A stretch of DNA of 64,000 nucleotides from Planctomycetota bacterium (GCA_028289345.1 JANQQL010000043.1:18909-82908), one strand, 5' to 3'; numbered from the stretch's first letter, positions 23,866 through 33,321 are shown. Program-made: numbers and translations. The notes: generated by a model from the letters alone, not told the origin.

Positions 23866-24657
23866 ATGCCCTCATCGCTCGTCGAGGTGGAAAATCATGG
23901 CCCCACCCGCCTGCTGTTGCTGAATCGGCCGGAAGTGCGCAATGCATTGAACGCGGAGCTGGTGAGCGACCTGTTGCAGGCTCTCGACGATGCCGAGTCC
24001 GAGAAAAACGTCCGCGCCCTGGTCTTGAGTGGACAGGGCAAGGACTTCTGTGCAGGGGCTGACTTGAAGGTCCTGCGTGCCATCGCCGATCGTACCCTCG
24101 AGGAAAACCTGGAAGACTCTCGCCACCTGGGTTCCTTGTTCCAACGCATTCACCGCTCGCCGTTGCCAGTCATCGCGGCGGTCAACGGCAACGCCCTGGC
24201 GGGAGGCTGCGGCCTGGCCTGCGTGTGCGACTTCGTCTTCGCCGCCGAGGATTCGACGTTCGGGTTCACGGAATCGCGCATCGGATTCGTCGCCGCAATC
24301 GTCTCGTCCTTCCTGCAAGATCGAGTGGGACCCGGGCGCACCCGCGACCTGCTTCTGACCGGCCGCCGGTTTCCCGCCAGCGAAGGGCTCACCATGGGAC
24401 TGGTGGATCGGGTCGTGGAACCGTCCCAGGTCAAAGACTCCGCTCTTTCCCAGGCCCGGGAACTGGCAAAGTGCGCAGGCTCTTCGTTGGCTCTGACCAA
24501 ACAGTTGCTGGCTGATCAGCGTGGACAAACCCTCGAGGAAGCCATGGAGTCGGCCTGCCAACTCAACGCGCGAACGCGAGCCACCGACGACTGCCGTGAA
24601 GGCATCGCCGCGTTTCTCGAGAAACGAAAGCCCCGCTGGATCACCGATCTGACATGA
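23866..24657 (+). CDS. Enoyl-CoA hydratase/isomerase family protein
   Basis: Crotonase-fold enzyme, 263 residues, probably hydrating an enoyl- or methylglutaconyl-type CoA ester. LLLLNRPEVRNALNAELV at residues 16-33, FCAGADLKVL (oxyanion hole 1), GNALAGGCGLACVCDF (oxyanion hole 2) and FGFTESRIGFVAA, where Glu is in the catalytic position used by methylglutaconyl-CoA hydratases. The tail (DDCREGIAAFLEKRKPRW) is standard. The ATG at 23866 has GGAG upstream. It overlaps the next gene by ATGA. Together with the carboxyltransferase it resembles part of a leucine (Liu) or acyclic terpene (Atu) route; the substrate is an inference. Confidence 0.9.
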   Translation: MPSSLVEVENHGPTRLLLLNRPEVRNALNAELVSDLLQALDDAESEKNVRALVLSGQGKDFCAGADLKVLRAIADRTLEENLEDSRHLGSLFQRIHRSPLPVIAAVNGNALAGGCGLACVCDFVFAAEDSTFGFTESRIGFVAAIVSSFLQDRVGPGRTRDLLLTGRRFPASEGLTMGLVDRVVEPSQVKDSALSQARELAKCAGSSLALTKQLLADQRGQTLEEAMESACQLNARTRATDDCREGIAAFLEKRKPRWITDLT

Positions 24658-26087
24658 GCTCGGGGCGAGGAGCTGCCCCGGTCCTGGCGATCGCCGGAGC
24701 GGTCGCGGCGCTGGCGTGGCTGCCGGTTGTTGGCGCGACCACCACTCGGTTCTCTGCTCTCTGGGTGGCCGCCGGCCTCGGCTATCTGCTCCTTTGGCGA
24801 CAGTGCCGTTCCTCGACGGGAACGGACGAACAGTGGTGGGGTCGTCTGGGGCCGCTCGTGTTCGTGGCGCTCTTGGTGCGCGTGGCTCCCTGGCTTGCGT
24901 CCCCCTACCTCTCGGACGACGTGGCCCGGTACCTTTGGGAAGGAGAAGTGCAACGAGCTGGGTTCTCTCCCTATCGCCACGCGCCCCAAGATTCCGCACT
25001 GGACGGCATCGGCCACGAGTCCCTTCGTCAGCAAGTGAACCATCCCGCGGTCAGTGCCGCTTACCCCCCTCTCGTTCAATGGATCTTTCGGCTGACGCCC
25101 CCCTCGGCATTCGCTTGGAAGTGCTGGGTACTACTGGCCGACCTAGGGGTGCTGATCGTGTTGCATCGCTGGCTGGCCCAGCGCCGTCAGCCCCGCCGCT
25201 GGGCGGCCCTCTACGCCTTTCATCCACTTGTCTTGTTGGAACTCTGTGGCAGCGGACACCTGGACGCGGTGGCACTGTTTTTCTGCGTGTCTGCTCTCTC
25301 GGTCGCCTCACGATTCTCTTTAGGATCCGGAGTTCTCTGCGCCGCCGCGGTGCTCTGCAAGCCCCAAGGATTGGTGGCCATCTTGCCATTGGCTTTGCGG
25401 CGGCAGTGGAGAGGACTCGTCGCGTTCGGACTCGCGACCGCGGCGATCTCCATTCCGTTCTGGAGCGACGGATCCGACCTGTGGCGTGGGGCTCGGCAGT
25501 ATGCGGAGCACTGGGAGTTTCACGGGTTCCTGTTTCCCGAGGTCCGCGCTGGACTCGAGAAGCTCAAAGCCTGGGGAGAGTCTTGCCAGGGCGAAGGAAC
25601 TCTCCGAGAGAGCACCCGCCAGGCTGCCTACTGGTTGCAGCCGAACACCCACGCTCGGAACGGCTTGAACTTTTTGTTCCTGGCGTTCGCGGCCATCGTC
25701 AGCTGGAAACAACGGCAGCACCCGGAACGAGCCGCCGCCTTACTGCTCCTGGGATTCCTGCTTACGTCAGCAACCGTCTATCCGTGGTATGTCACCTGGT
25801 TGGTTCCGTTCTTGGTTGTCTTTCCCTCTCCTGGCGTTCTGGCTCTGACGTTGTCTGTGGGATTCTCGAGCCTCGTGAAGATTCGCAGCCTGGAAACCGG
25901 CGAGTGGAACGAGAGCGGTTGGATCCGTGCAATCCAGTGGCTGCTGCCGGCCGCACTCTTGATCGGAGAGCTCTGTCGCGACGCGCGTTCAGGCGGCGCT
26001 CTTCCAAGCGGGAGCCCCGGATCGACCGGCCAGGGACGCAATGCCGACCGACCAAAAGCCGCCAGCAAACATCACCAAGAACACTGA
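24654..26087 (+). CDS. Polytopic membrane glycosyltransferase, GT87/mannosyltransferase-like
   Basis: Predicted GT-C type enzyme using a polyprenyl-phosphate sugar, 477 residues with about ten hydrophobic segments. YLSDDVARYLWEGEVQRAGFSPY near residue 86 is the first-loop DD motif typical of this class, and HPLVLLELCGSGHLDAVALFF and LCKPQGLVAILPLAL follow the pattern of alpha-mannosyltransferase-like proteins. The ATG overlaps the enoyl-CoA hydratase stop. The last ~33 codons (25989-26087) overlap the C-terminal codons of the convergent GT2 gene; here they encode a polar Ser/Gly/Lys/His-rich tail that is unlikely to be conserved. Its product could glycosylate lipids or cell-envelope polymers. 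Confidence 0.78.
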   Translation: MSSGRGAAPVLAIAGAVAALAWLPVVGATTTRFSALWVAAGLGYLLLWRQCRSSTGTDEQWWGRLGPLVFVALLVRVAPWLASPYLSDDVARYLWEGEVQRAGFSPYRHAPQDSALDGIGHESLRQQVNHPAVSAAYPPLVQWIFRLTPPSAFAWKCWVLLADLGVLIVLHRWLAQRRQPRRWAALYAFHPLVLLELCGSGHLDAVALFFCVSALSVASRFSLGSGVLCAAAVLCKPQGLVAILPLALRRQWRGLVAFGLATAAISIPFWSDGSDLWRGARQYAEHWEFHGFLFPEVRAGLEKLKAWGESCQGEGTLRESTRQAAYWLQPNTHARNGLNFLFLAFAAIVSWKQRQHPERAAALLLLGFLLTSATVYPWYVTWLVPFLVVFPSPGVLALTLSVGFSSLVKIRSLETGEWNESGWIRAIQWLLPAALLIGELCRDARSGGALPSGSPGSTGQGRNADRPKAASKHHQEH

Positions 26088-27464
26088 CAACACCCACAGC
26101 TGGTGGTACACGGCAACGCCCAGGATGATGGTCAAGTACACGGCGAATCCCAGTTCGAGCCAGGACAACCAATGAGCACGAATCTGGTAGCGACGTTGGC
26201 CATCTCCGCGATTGTTGGCGTTGTACTTGGGTGTCCGCACGAACGGGGAGTCGTGGGCCAGCAACGCTTCCAGCACCGCCCGGGCATTGTTGACGGCAAG
26301 GCCGACACCGAGTGAGGTGAGGCCAGGAAGAAACTTCAACGAATCCTTCCAGCGTCGATTCACCTCTCGTTCGGCCGCGATGTAGAACGCCCAAACCGAG
26401 CACGTTGCCAGGACGAACACCGAGGCGTCGAACACCAGGTTTCGAAAACGACTCGGGTCCTCCAAACGAACAAGAAGAGCCGGAAGCATCAACAAACACA
26501 TCAACAGCAGCAGCGGGTAGGCACAGTTCGCAGTCAAGTGGAACGTGGCTTCCAACTTGATCTTCCACGGCAGGGAGCTGGTCCACAGTCGGGGCAACAG
26601 CTTTCGGGAAGTCTGAATCGAGCCCTTGGCCCAGCGATGCTGCTGGCTCTTGAACGCGTTCATCTCCACCGGAAGCTCAGCCGGCGCAGTGACATCGGTC
26701 AAGTACACGAATCGCCACCCATGAAGCTGGGCTCGGTAGGACAGGTCCAGGTCCTCGGTGAGAGTGTCGTGCTGCCAGCCACCGGCTTCCTGAATGGCGC
26801 GGACCCGCCAGATGCCAGCCGTTCCATTGAAGTTGAAGTGGCGCCCGGAACGGTTTCGCGCGGTGTGTTCGATGACGAAATGTCCGTCTAAGAACATCGA
26901 CTGCAGTCGGGTCAGCAGGCTGAAGTCCTTGTTCAGGTGTCCCCAGCGGACTTGCACCATTCCCACTTCCGGATCGGTGAAGTGATGAATCGTCTGTTTG
27001 AGAAAACCGGGGTCTGGAACGAAGTCTGCATCAAAGACCGCGACGAACTCGTTGTCGGTGCAACGCAGCCCCTCGGCGAGGGCACCAGCCTTGAATCCAT
27101 TGCGATTCTCGCGGTGCAAGTGCACCGCGTTCCAGCCGCGCTCCACCAGCTCGGCGACCTTCCGTTTCGCGATCTCTGTGGTCTCGTCGGTGGAGTCGTC
27201 GAGGACTTGGATTTCCACCAGCTCCTTGGGGTAATCCAAGTTCGCCACCGCCTCAAGGAGTCTCTCCACGACGGTGGCTTCGTTGAACATCGGCAACTGG
27301 ATGGTCACCGGGGGCAGGTCCTCCCACGCACTGGGTGCCTGAGGGACGCGGTGGCGGTGCCGATAGAACAGGAACAGCAGCACGTAGCGATGGGCGCCGT
27401 AAACCGACAGCACCGCCAGCACTGCGAAGTAGCCGTATAGAAGCGTGATCTTCCAGGCCGCCAT
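25989..27464 (-). CDS. Processive-type membrane glycosyltransferase family 2 (cellulose synthase-like)
   Basis: Inner-membrane GT2, 491 residues. One N-terminal helix (about 7-28), then the catalytic domain: TIQLPMFNEATVVERLL, VLDDSTDETTEIAK (first Asp), FVAVFDADFVPDPGFL (DxD), GWQHDTLTEDLDLSYRAQLHGW (TED base) and QQHRWAKGS, a perfect QxxRW motif near residue 280. Four or more hydrophobic segments follow. This set is that of processive synthases (cellulose, hyaluronan) and ceramide/diacylglycerol glucosyltransferases, so either polymer or glycolipid synthesis is possible. The start ATG at 27464 has GGGGAG upstream. It diverges from queA and overlaps its convergent neighbour by 99 bases. Confidence 0.86.
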   Translation of the reverse strand: MAAWKITLLYGYFAVLAVLSVYGAHRYVLLFLFYRHRHRVPQAPSAWEDLPPVTIQLPMFNEATVVERLLEAVANLDYPKELVEIQVLDDSTDETTEIAKRKVAELVERGWNAVHLHRENRNGFKAGALAEGLRCTDNEFVAVFDADFVPDPGFLKQTIHHFTDPEVGMVQVRWGHLNKDFSLLTRLQSMFLDGHFVIEHTARNRSGRHFNFNGTAGIWRVRAIQEAGGWQHDTLTEDLDLSYRAQLHGWRFVYLTDVTAPAELPVEMNAFKSQQHRWAKGSIQTSRKLLPRLWTSSLPWKIKLEATFHLTANCAYPLLLLMCLLMLPALLVRLEDPSRFRNLVFDASVFVLATCSVWAFYIAAEREVNRRWKDSLKFLPGLTSLGVGLAVNNARAVLEALLAHDSPFVRTPKYNANNRGDGQRRYQIRAHWLSWLELGFAVYLTIILGVAVYHQLWVLSVFLVMFAGGFWSVGIASLAGRSGAPAWKSAA

Positions 27465-27582
27465 GGCCTCAGGCGCTCCCCTTTGGAGGACAGGTCCAGG
27501 GAGAATCGGTTTTCATCCCCCCGGGAGCCGTGTCAAGATACCCGATCCCCTGGTATCCGTGCTGGCAAAGATCCCGAGTTCC

Positions 27583-28692
27583 ATGGCTGGGCAGAACCCG
27601 ACATCCTCCTCGGACGCCGAGCGCGATGATCAGCTCGACGCCTACGACTTTGAGCTGCCGCCCGAGGCGATTGCCCAAACCCCTGCCGAACGCCGAGATC
27701 GGTCGCGGCTGCTGGTCCACGATCGGAGCTCTCAAAAAACTCGCCACTCTTCGTTTCATCAACTGGGCGATCACCTCCGGTCGGGAGACGTCCTCGTTCT
27801 GAACAACACGCGCGTGATTCCCGCGCGCATTTCCGCGGTGAGACCCAGCGGCGGGCGGGTGGAGATTCTCCTTCACCCCTCCGGTGGCTCCACCTTCGAC
27901 GGCGGATCTGGACTCTCCCTGGAAAAGGCAGAGACCGAAGCGTTGGCCCTGTTGCGACCGTCGGCCCGCGTTGCTGAAGGCGAACGGTTGCTGACCGCGG
28001 GCGGGGTGGCAATCCGCGTTCTCGATGCTCCAGGGCCCGAACTCCGCCGAGTCTGTTTGGAAGCACCTCTGGAGGTACTTCTTCGCGAAGGACAGGTTCC
28101 GCTTCCCCCCTACCTTTCCCGAAATCCACAATCCGCCAGCGACGATCAGGAGCGCTACCAGACCGTCTACGCCGACCAACCGGGGGCCATTGCCGCTCCC
28201 ACCGCCGGGCTCCACTTCACGCCGGGATTGCTGGACGAGCTCCGGGCCCGCGGCGTCGGGGTGGCCCCGATCACGTTGCACGTCGGCCCCGGCACCTTCT
28301 TGCCGGTGCGTACGGATCGCCTCAGCGATCATCCAATGCACGAAGAGTGGTTCGAGATTCCGGAAGCAACCATTCGCTGCATCGAGGAAGCCAAGAGTCG
28401 CAGCGCGCGGGTGGTGGCGGTCGGAACGACCACGACCCGTGCTCTCGAGGGATGCGTGGCCGACTGCGGCGAACTGCGGTCCGGCTGGCACCGCACTCGC
28501 CTGATGATTCGCCCGCCGTACTCGTTCGCCGTGATCGACTCTCTGATCACCAACTTTCACCTTCCGCGCAGCACGCTCCTCGCTTTGGTCAGTGCGTTCG
28601 CAAGTCGGGAGAAAATCCTGGCGCTGTATCGTGAGGCGATCGCCTCGGGTTACCGGTTCTATTCCTACGGCGACGCCATGTTGCTGCGGTGA
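27583..28692 (+). CDS. queA: S-adenosylmethionine:tRNA ribosyltransferase-isomerase
   Basis: Transfers and isomerises the ribosyl moiety of SAM onto preQ1-tRNA to give epoxyqueuosine, 369 residues. DAYDFELPPEAIAQTPAERRDRSRLLV at residues 18-44 (written here in part: YDFELPPEAIAQTP) is the QueA signature; LVLNNTRVIPARI, AAPTAGLHFTPGLLDEL, THVGPGTF as LHVGPGTFLPV and NFHLPRSTLLALVSAF are all present. Start ATG 27583 is a little upstream of the motif; earlier in-frame GTGs encode nothing family-like. There is an insertion of about 25 residues (Ser/Gly-rich, then Glu-rich) near residue 105. ligA begins 4 bases after its stop. tgt and queG are not in the window. Confidence 0.95.
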   Translation: MAGQNPTSSSDAERDDQLDAYDFELPPEAIAQTPAERRDRSRLLVHDRSSQKTRHSSFHQLGDHLRSGDVLVLNNTRVIPARISAVRPSGGRVEILLHPSGGSTFDGGSGLSLEKAETEALALLRPSARVAEGERLLTAGGVAIRVLDAPGPELRRVCLEAPLEVLLREGQVPLPPYLSRNPQSASDDQERYQTVYADQPGAIAAPTAGLHFTPGLLDELRARGVGVAPITLHVGPGTFLPVRTDRLSDHPMHEEWFEIPEATIRCIEEAKSRSARVVAVGTTTTRALEGCVADCGELRSGWHRTRLMIRPPYSFAVIDSLITNFHLPRSTLLALVSAFASREKILALYREAIASGYRFYSYGDAMLLR

Positions 28693-28696
28693 GTCC

Positions 28697-30757
28697 ATGG
28701 GACGACCAACGATGAAGAAGCCTGCTCCCCAAGTCACCCCCGAAGCCCGCGTCGAACAACTTCGCGAGCAGATTCGCCATCACGACCAGCGCTACTACGT
28801 CCTCCACGATCCCGAGATCGCCGACCGAGAATACGACCGACTGTTTCAAGAACTGCGAGACCTGGAGGCGCAGCACCCCGAACTGCGTTCCCCCGACAGC
28901 CCCACTCAGAAAGTGGGCGCCGACCCGGTGGAAGGGTTCGCGGAAGCACGTCACGACCCACCGCTGCTCTCCCTCGAGAACGGCTACGACGAGCAAGAGA
29001 TTCGGGACTGGTACCAGCGACTGTTGAGCCACCTCAAGCTCGAGGAATTGCCCTCCCCGCTCGTGGCCGAACCCAAGCTGGACGGCATCTCTCTGAAGGT
29101 CTGCTACGAAGATGGAGCCTTTGCGATCGGCGCCACCCGTGGAAATGGGGAAGCAGGAGAAGACGTCAGCGCCAACGTCCGCACCATTCGTTCCCTCCCC
29201 CTTCGCCTGCAATCTCCCGCACCCACTCATCTGGACGTGCGCGGCGAAGTGATCCTCGGGCTGCGCGAGTTCGAAGAACTCAATCAGCACCTCAAGGAAC
29301 GCGGCGAAAAAGTGTACGCAAATCCTCGAAATCTCGCCGGAGGCACCTTGCGTCAACTGGACCCGAAACTCACGGCTTCGAGGAAGCTGGACGTGTTTTT
29401 CTACGTGATCGGGCGAGTCGACGGGAAAGAGCTCTCCAGCCACTGGGATGCGTTGGAGTGGCTGGAAGCACGCGGTCTTCCGACACTCCGCCAGCACTCT
29501 TGCCGCGGGACCCTCGACGAAATCCTGGCCCACTATCGAAAGCTCCTGGATGGACGAGACCAGTTCCCGTTAGAGATGGACGGAGTCGTGCTCAAAGTCG
29601 ATGACTTCGAGTTGCAGAAGGCACTGGGCGTCCGCTCCCGCAGTCCTCGCTGGGCGATTGCCTACAAATTTCCGGCGCGCCAGGCGACGACCCGGATCGA
29701 GGAAATCTTCGTGCAAGTTGGGCGGAACGGGACATTGACCCCGGTGGCACGGTTGGAAGCGGTTCCGTTGTCGGGAGTCACCATCACCAGCGCCACCCTG
29801 CACAACAAAGATGAGATCGAGCGGTTGGGAGTACGCATTGGCGATGCGGTCCTGATCGAGCGCGCTGGAGATGTGATCCCCAAGGTCATCCAAGTCATCG
29901 AAAGCCGTCGCACCGGTCGCGAACGCCCGTTCCACTTTCCCGCAGCCTGCCCGGTCTGCGAGACGGAGGTTGCCTCGACCGAAGACGAGGTGGCCATACG
30001 CTGTCCGAATCTCCGTTGCCCGGCACGGGTCAAGAAACAGATCGAACACTTCGTCGGCCGCAACGCCATGGACATCGAAGGATTGGGCGACAAGCTCATC
30101 GAACAGCTCGTCGACACCGAACGGGTCCGCTCAGCGGCCGATCTCTACACTCTGACCGAGGACTCTCTGGTCGACCTGGAGCGGATGGCCAAGAAGTCGG
30201 CCCAGAACCTGCTGAAACAGATCGAGAGTTCCAAGACTCGTCCGCTGGCCCGGTTTCTGTTCGCCCTTGGGATCCCCTTCATTGGGGAAACCGTGGCCGA
30301 AGCCATTGCCGAACACGTGCGCAACCTGGCCGGGTTGAAAGCCGTGGACCGCGACGACCTAGTCGAGATCCACGGCGTGGGGCCGAAGGCCGCGGAAAGC
30401 CTGCACGATTTCGTCGCCAGCGACGGCGGTCAAACCCTCGTGCAGGAGCTGGAAGCGGCAGGGATTCGCCCCGCCGAACCCGCCGCCCCCGTGGAATCGG
30501 GGCCACTCACGGGAAAGAGCTTCCTATTCACCGGCACTCTCGCGGGAATGACCCGGGACGAGGCCGGATCAGAAGTGAAAGCCCGCGGTGGAAGAGTGGT
30601 GAGCGGCGTGTCCAAGAAGCTCGACTACTTGGTGGCGGGAGAACGCGCCGGGTCGAAGCTGAAAAAGGCCCAGGCCCTGGAGATCGCGGTGCTCGATCTG
30701 GAAGCGTTCCAGCGCCTCTTGACCGAAAACCCAGGCCCTGACTCGTCCGATCCCTAG
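28697..30757 (+). CDS. ligA: NAD-dependent DNA ligase
   Basis: Essential NAD+-dependent ligase for replication and repair, 686 residues, full length. Domain Ia with the YYVLHDPEIADREYD segment near residue 33; adenylation domain with the active Lys127 in AEPKLDGISL; ANPRNLAGGTLRQLD; OB fold with QVGRNGTLTPVA; a zinc finger (CPVC then CPNLRC around residues 418-440); helix-hairpin-helix repeats with IPFIGETVAEAIAEH and IHGVGPKAAES; BRCT domain at about 598-675 (GKSFLFTGTLAGMTRDEA). ATG 28697 lies just after the queA stop; ATG 28712 is equally possible. Everything needed for activity is visible. Confidence 0.96.
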   Translation: MGRPTMKKPAPQVTPEARVEQLREQIRHHDQRYYVLHDPEIADREYDRLFQELRDLEAQHPELRSPDSPTQKVGADPVEGFAEARHDPPLLSLENGYDEQEIRDWYQRLLSHLKLEELPSPLVAEPKLDGISLKVCYEDGAFAIGATRGNGEAGEDVSANVRTIRSLPLRLQSPAPTHLDVRGEVILGLREFEELNQHLKERGEKVYANPRNLAGGTLRQLDPKLTASRKLDVFFYVIGRVDGKELSSHWDALEWLEARGLPTLRQHSCRGTLDEILAHYRKLLDGRDQFPLEMDGVVLKVDDFELQKALGVRSRSPRWAIAYKFPARQATTRIEEIFVQVGRNGTLTPVARLEAVPLSGVTITSATLHNKDEIERLGVRIGDAVLIERAGDVIPKVIQVIESRRTGRERPFHFPAACPVCETEVASTEDEVAIRCPNLRCPARVKKQIEHFVGRNAMDIEGLGDKLIEQLVDTERVRSAADLYTLTEDSLVDLERMAKKSAQNLLKQIESSKTRPLARFLFALGIPFIGETVAEAIAEHVRNLAGLKAVDRDDLVEIHGVGPKAAESLHDFVASDGGQTLVQELEAAGIRPAEPAAPVESGPLTGKSFLFTGTLAGMTRDEAGSEVKARGGRVVSGVSKKLDYLVAGERAGSKLKKAQALEIAVLDLEAFQRLLTENPGPDSSDP

Positions 30758-31032
30758 CAGAGCGTGTGCATTCAGGGGTTCGCTGAAGACAAACCCCATC
30801 GCTAGGAGAACGGGGGTGAGCGCCGAAAGTCCGGCGGTCGACGGTCCCTCGAAAACGATCCGAATCGGTCCTGGGCTTCCGGGACACGGGATCAGAACTG
30901 CGAAGTGGTCCCCGTTGTCAGCACGGATCCGCGGGCGATGCGGCCTCGATTCCGGGAAGTGAGTTCAGGCTCCCGGCGGTCGACCTTCGATGAAAGGAGT
31001 GGATCCGCGATCAGAGATTTCCACGAGGAGCC

Positions 31033-32859
31033 ATGACGGTGCAGGATGCAACCAGCCTCGGACAGCTGTTCTTCCAAGTCGCCAAGGAGCGAGGAGACGC
31101 CCCGTTCCTGAAGTGGCGGGAAGCGGACACCTGGCACGAGGTCTCGTACCGATCCTTCGCGGGCCGCGTGCGCTCCCTGGCGGCCGCCTTGCACTCCCTG
31201 GGCCTGGCCCCCGGAGAGCGAGTCGCCATCCTCTCGGAAAACCGCCCGGAGTGGCTGCAGACCGACCTGGCCTGCCAGGCCATGGGCTTGCCCGACGTTC
31301 CCCTTTACTCGACTTGCCCCGGCCCCGAGATCCTGCACGTGCTGAAGGACAGCGGCGCCCGAGCGCTGTTCGTCTCGAATGCCGAACAGTGGAACAAAGT
31401 CGCGCCCCTGCGCGCGGAGCTTCCGGATCTGAAGTTCGTCGTGTCGTTCGACCGGATCGCAGACGCCGAATCGGTGCATCTGCTGACCGAATTCTGCGAC
31501 GCTGCTCCTGCCTATGACGTGGATCAACGCGGCAAGGCGATCGGCCGCGACGACCTGGCCAGCATTCTCTATACCTCGGGAACGACCGGTGAACCCAAGG
31601 GAGTCATGCTCTCTCAGGGCAACTTCTTGAGCAACTGCGAGTCGATCCTGGAACATATCGAGATCGGTTCCTCGGACCGGACCTTGTCTTTCCTTCCCTT
31701 GTCTCACAGTTTCGAGCGCACCGCCGGCCACTACGTGGTCATGGCGGCCGGCGGTGAAATCGCCTACGCCTCGTCCCTCGAACGAGTTCCCACGGAACTG
31801 CGCGAGGTCCAGCCCACTCTGGTCTTGGGGGTTCCTCGTTTCTTCGAAAAGATGCATGCCCGAGTGATGGCCGCCGTCGAACATTCGCCTTACTACCGGC
31901 GTCGGCTGTTTCGCTTTGCCATGGCCGTGGGACGAAAAGTGTTTCAGCGCCAGCATCGCGGAGACGACATCCCGACCGCGTTGCGTTGGAGAAAAGAGAT
32001 CGCGGATCGATTGGTGTTCTCGCGACTTCGAGAGCGAGTCGGTGGCCGAGTGCGCTTGTTGGTTTCCGGCGGCGCTCCCCTGGACCCGAAGATCGCCGAG
32101 TTCTTCAATCACGCCGGCCTTCCCCTCTTGGAGGGTTACGGCTTGACCGAAACATCGCCGGTCGTGGCTTGCAACAGACCAGGAGCGCTCCGCCTCGGCA
32201 CCGTCGGCCCCCTGGTGCCGGGGGTGGAAGTCACCATCGCCGACGACCAAGAGATCTTGGTTCGAGGTCCGAACGTCATGCAGGGATACTTCGGTCGACC
32301 CGAAGCGACGCGAGCCGTCCTCGACGAGAATGGCACGTTCCATACCGGCGATGTCGGTGCCTTGGACGAAGACGGTTTCCTGTCGATCACCGACCGCAAG
32401 AAAGACCTCATCATCTCCGCGGGGGGCAAGAACATCTCGCCGCAGAAGATCGAGAACCTGTTGAAGCGCGAGGTGACCATCGCCGACCTCTGCCTCATCG
32501 GCGATCGCAAGCCGTTCCTCGTCGCCCTGCTGGTGCCGGACTATGCCCAGCTGAAGTCCGCCGCCGCAGAGCTCGGAATCGCATGGACCAACCGCTTGGC
32601 GATGCTCGGGCACGAAGCCATTCGGAGCTTGTTTGCCGCCGCGGTGAAGCACGCCAACGCCGAACTCTCCCCCCCCGAACAAATCAAACGCTTCGCCTTG
32701 CTGGAAGAGGCCTTTTCCACCGAAAACCGGGAACTCACCCCGACCCTCAAAGTGCGCCGACGGGTGGTCGAGGACCGCTATCACCAGCTCATCGACGAGC
32801 TCTATCTGCCGGGAAACAACGGCGCCCTGCCCACGCACGTCCTTCAGCCTCAGGCTTGA
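31033..32859 (+). CDS. Long-chain acyl-CoA synthetase (AMP-forming)
   Basis: Activates a long-chain fatty acid to its CoA ester through an acyl-adenylate, 608 residues, ANL superfamily. The P-loop motif ILYTSGTTGEPKGVML lies at about residues 178-193; FLPLSHSFERTAGHY and LVSGGAPLDPKIAEFF are typical of the long-chain (FAA/FadD15-like) group; EGYGLTETSPVV and TGDVGALDEDGFLSITDRKKDLIISAGGKNISP form the adenylate and hinge regions. The catalytic Lys is expected in the short C-terminal domain. The ATG at 31033 has GAGGAG just upstream. It stands alone after ligA, 275 bases downstream, and converges on the VPEI-CTERM gene. Confidence 0.92.
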   Translation: MTVQDATSLGQLFFQVAKERGDAPFLKWREADTWHEVSYRSFAGRVRSLAAALHSLGLAPGERVAILSENRPEWLQTDLACQAMGLPDVPLYSTCPGPEILHVLKDSGARALFVSNAEQWNKVAPLRAELPDLKFVVSFDRIADAESVHLLTEFCDAAPAYDVDQRGKAIGRDDLASILYTSGTTGEPKGVMLSQGNFLSNCESILEHIEIGSSDRTLSFLPLSHSFERTAGHYVVMAAGGEIAYASSLERVPTELREVQPTLVLGVPRFFEKMHARVMAAVEHSPYYRRRLFRFAMAVGRKVFQRQHRGDDIPTALRWRKEIADRLVFSRLRERVGGRVRLLVSGGAPLDPKIAEFFNHAGLPLLEGYGLTETSPVVACNRPGALRLGTVGPLVPGVEVTIADDQEILVRGPNVMQGYFGRPEATRAVLDENGTFHTGDVGALDEDGFLSITDRKKDLIISAGGKNISPQKIENLLKREVTIADLCLIGDRKPFLVALLVPDYAQLKSAAAELGIAWTNRLAMLGHEAIRSLFAAAVKHANAELSPPEQIKRFALLEEAFSTENRELTPTLKVRRRVVEDRYHQLIDELYLPGNNGALPTHVLQPQA

Positions 32860-32925
32860 TCCGCGGGGAGCGCCGTGAGCCGGTGGGGTCGAGCTCGCCG
32901 CAATCTCACCCGGTGACCAACGTCG

Positions 32926-33183
32926 TCACTCCGACTGGGGTTCCGACTCGGAGGCCGGCGAGCGGCGGCGGGAGGTCCGGGCCGACAAGATCAATGTCCC
33001 CCCGATCAGCAGCGCGAGGGTTCCCGTCGTGGCCGAGGCGTGAATCTCGGGCACACGAGTGCGGCCCCCGGGCAGAGGCCGGGAACGCGGGGGTCTCCGC
33101 TGGGCCAAGGCCGTTCCCTCCATCGCGAACAGGAGGATCGCCACCATCCAGGGCAGCCTCTTGAGGAAGGGCCTTCGATTCAT
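32926..33183 (-). CDS. Second VPEI-type CTERM miniprotein, candidate exosortase E substrate
   Basis: 85-residue exported protein. Residues 1-27 form a signal peptide (MNRRPFLKRLPW, a hydrophobic core, cleavage after TALA). A linker of about 16 residues, rich in Arg, Pro and Gly, follows. Then VPEIH at 44-48, a hydrophobic helix at about 52-67 and RTSRRR at 69-74, then an acidic Ser/Glu tail. From the PEI motif it aligns without gaps to the substrate beside xrtE: both have LL(V/I)GGxLI at the same offset. It is 24 kb from xrtE and downstream of serine-metabolism and kinase genes. I infer it is a second substrate of the same enzyme; a simple membrane-anchored small protein is the alternative. 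Confidence 0.72.
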   Translation of the reverse strand: MNRRPFLKRLPWMVAILLFAMEGTALAQRRPPRSRPLPGGRTRVPEIHASATTGTLALLIGGTLILSARTSRRRSPASESEPQSE

Positions 33184-33244
33184 GGGTGTGAGTCAGTCGT
33201 CGGAGAAACGGAGCAAGCACTGCGTCCCGATTTCCTTCGGAAGA

Positions 33245-33256
33245 ACCCCTAGGGGT
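33245..33256. other. 12-base palindrome upstream of the second CTERM gene
   Basis: ACCCCTAGGGGT is a perfect palindrome located 62 bases upstream of the miniprotein ATG (minus strand). It could be a small operator; it has no loop and no T-run, so it is not a terminator. Confidence 0.35.
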
Positions 33257-33321
33257 GCTCAAAGGAATTCCGGCGAAAGAGAAATCCGTTCTCGGAGAGT
33301 TTCCCCAGAACCACTCCCGGG

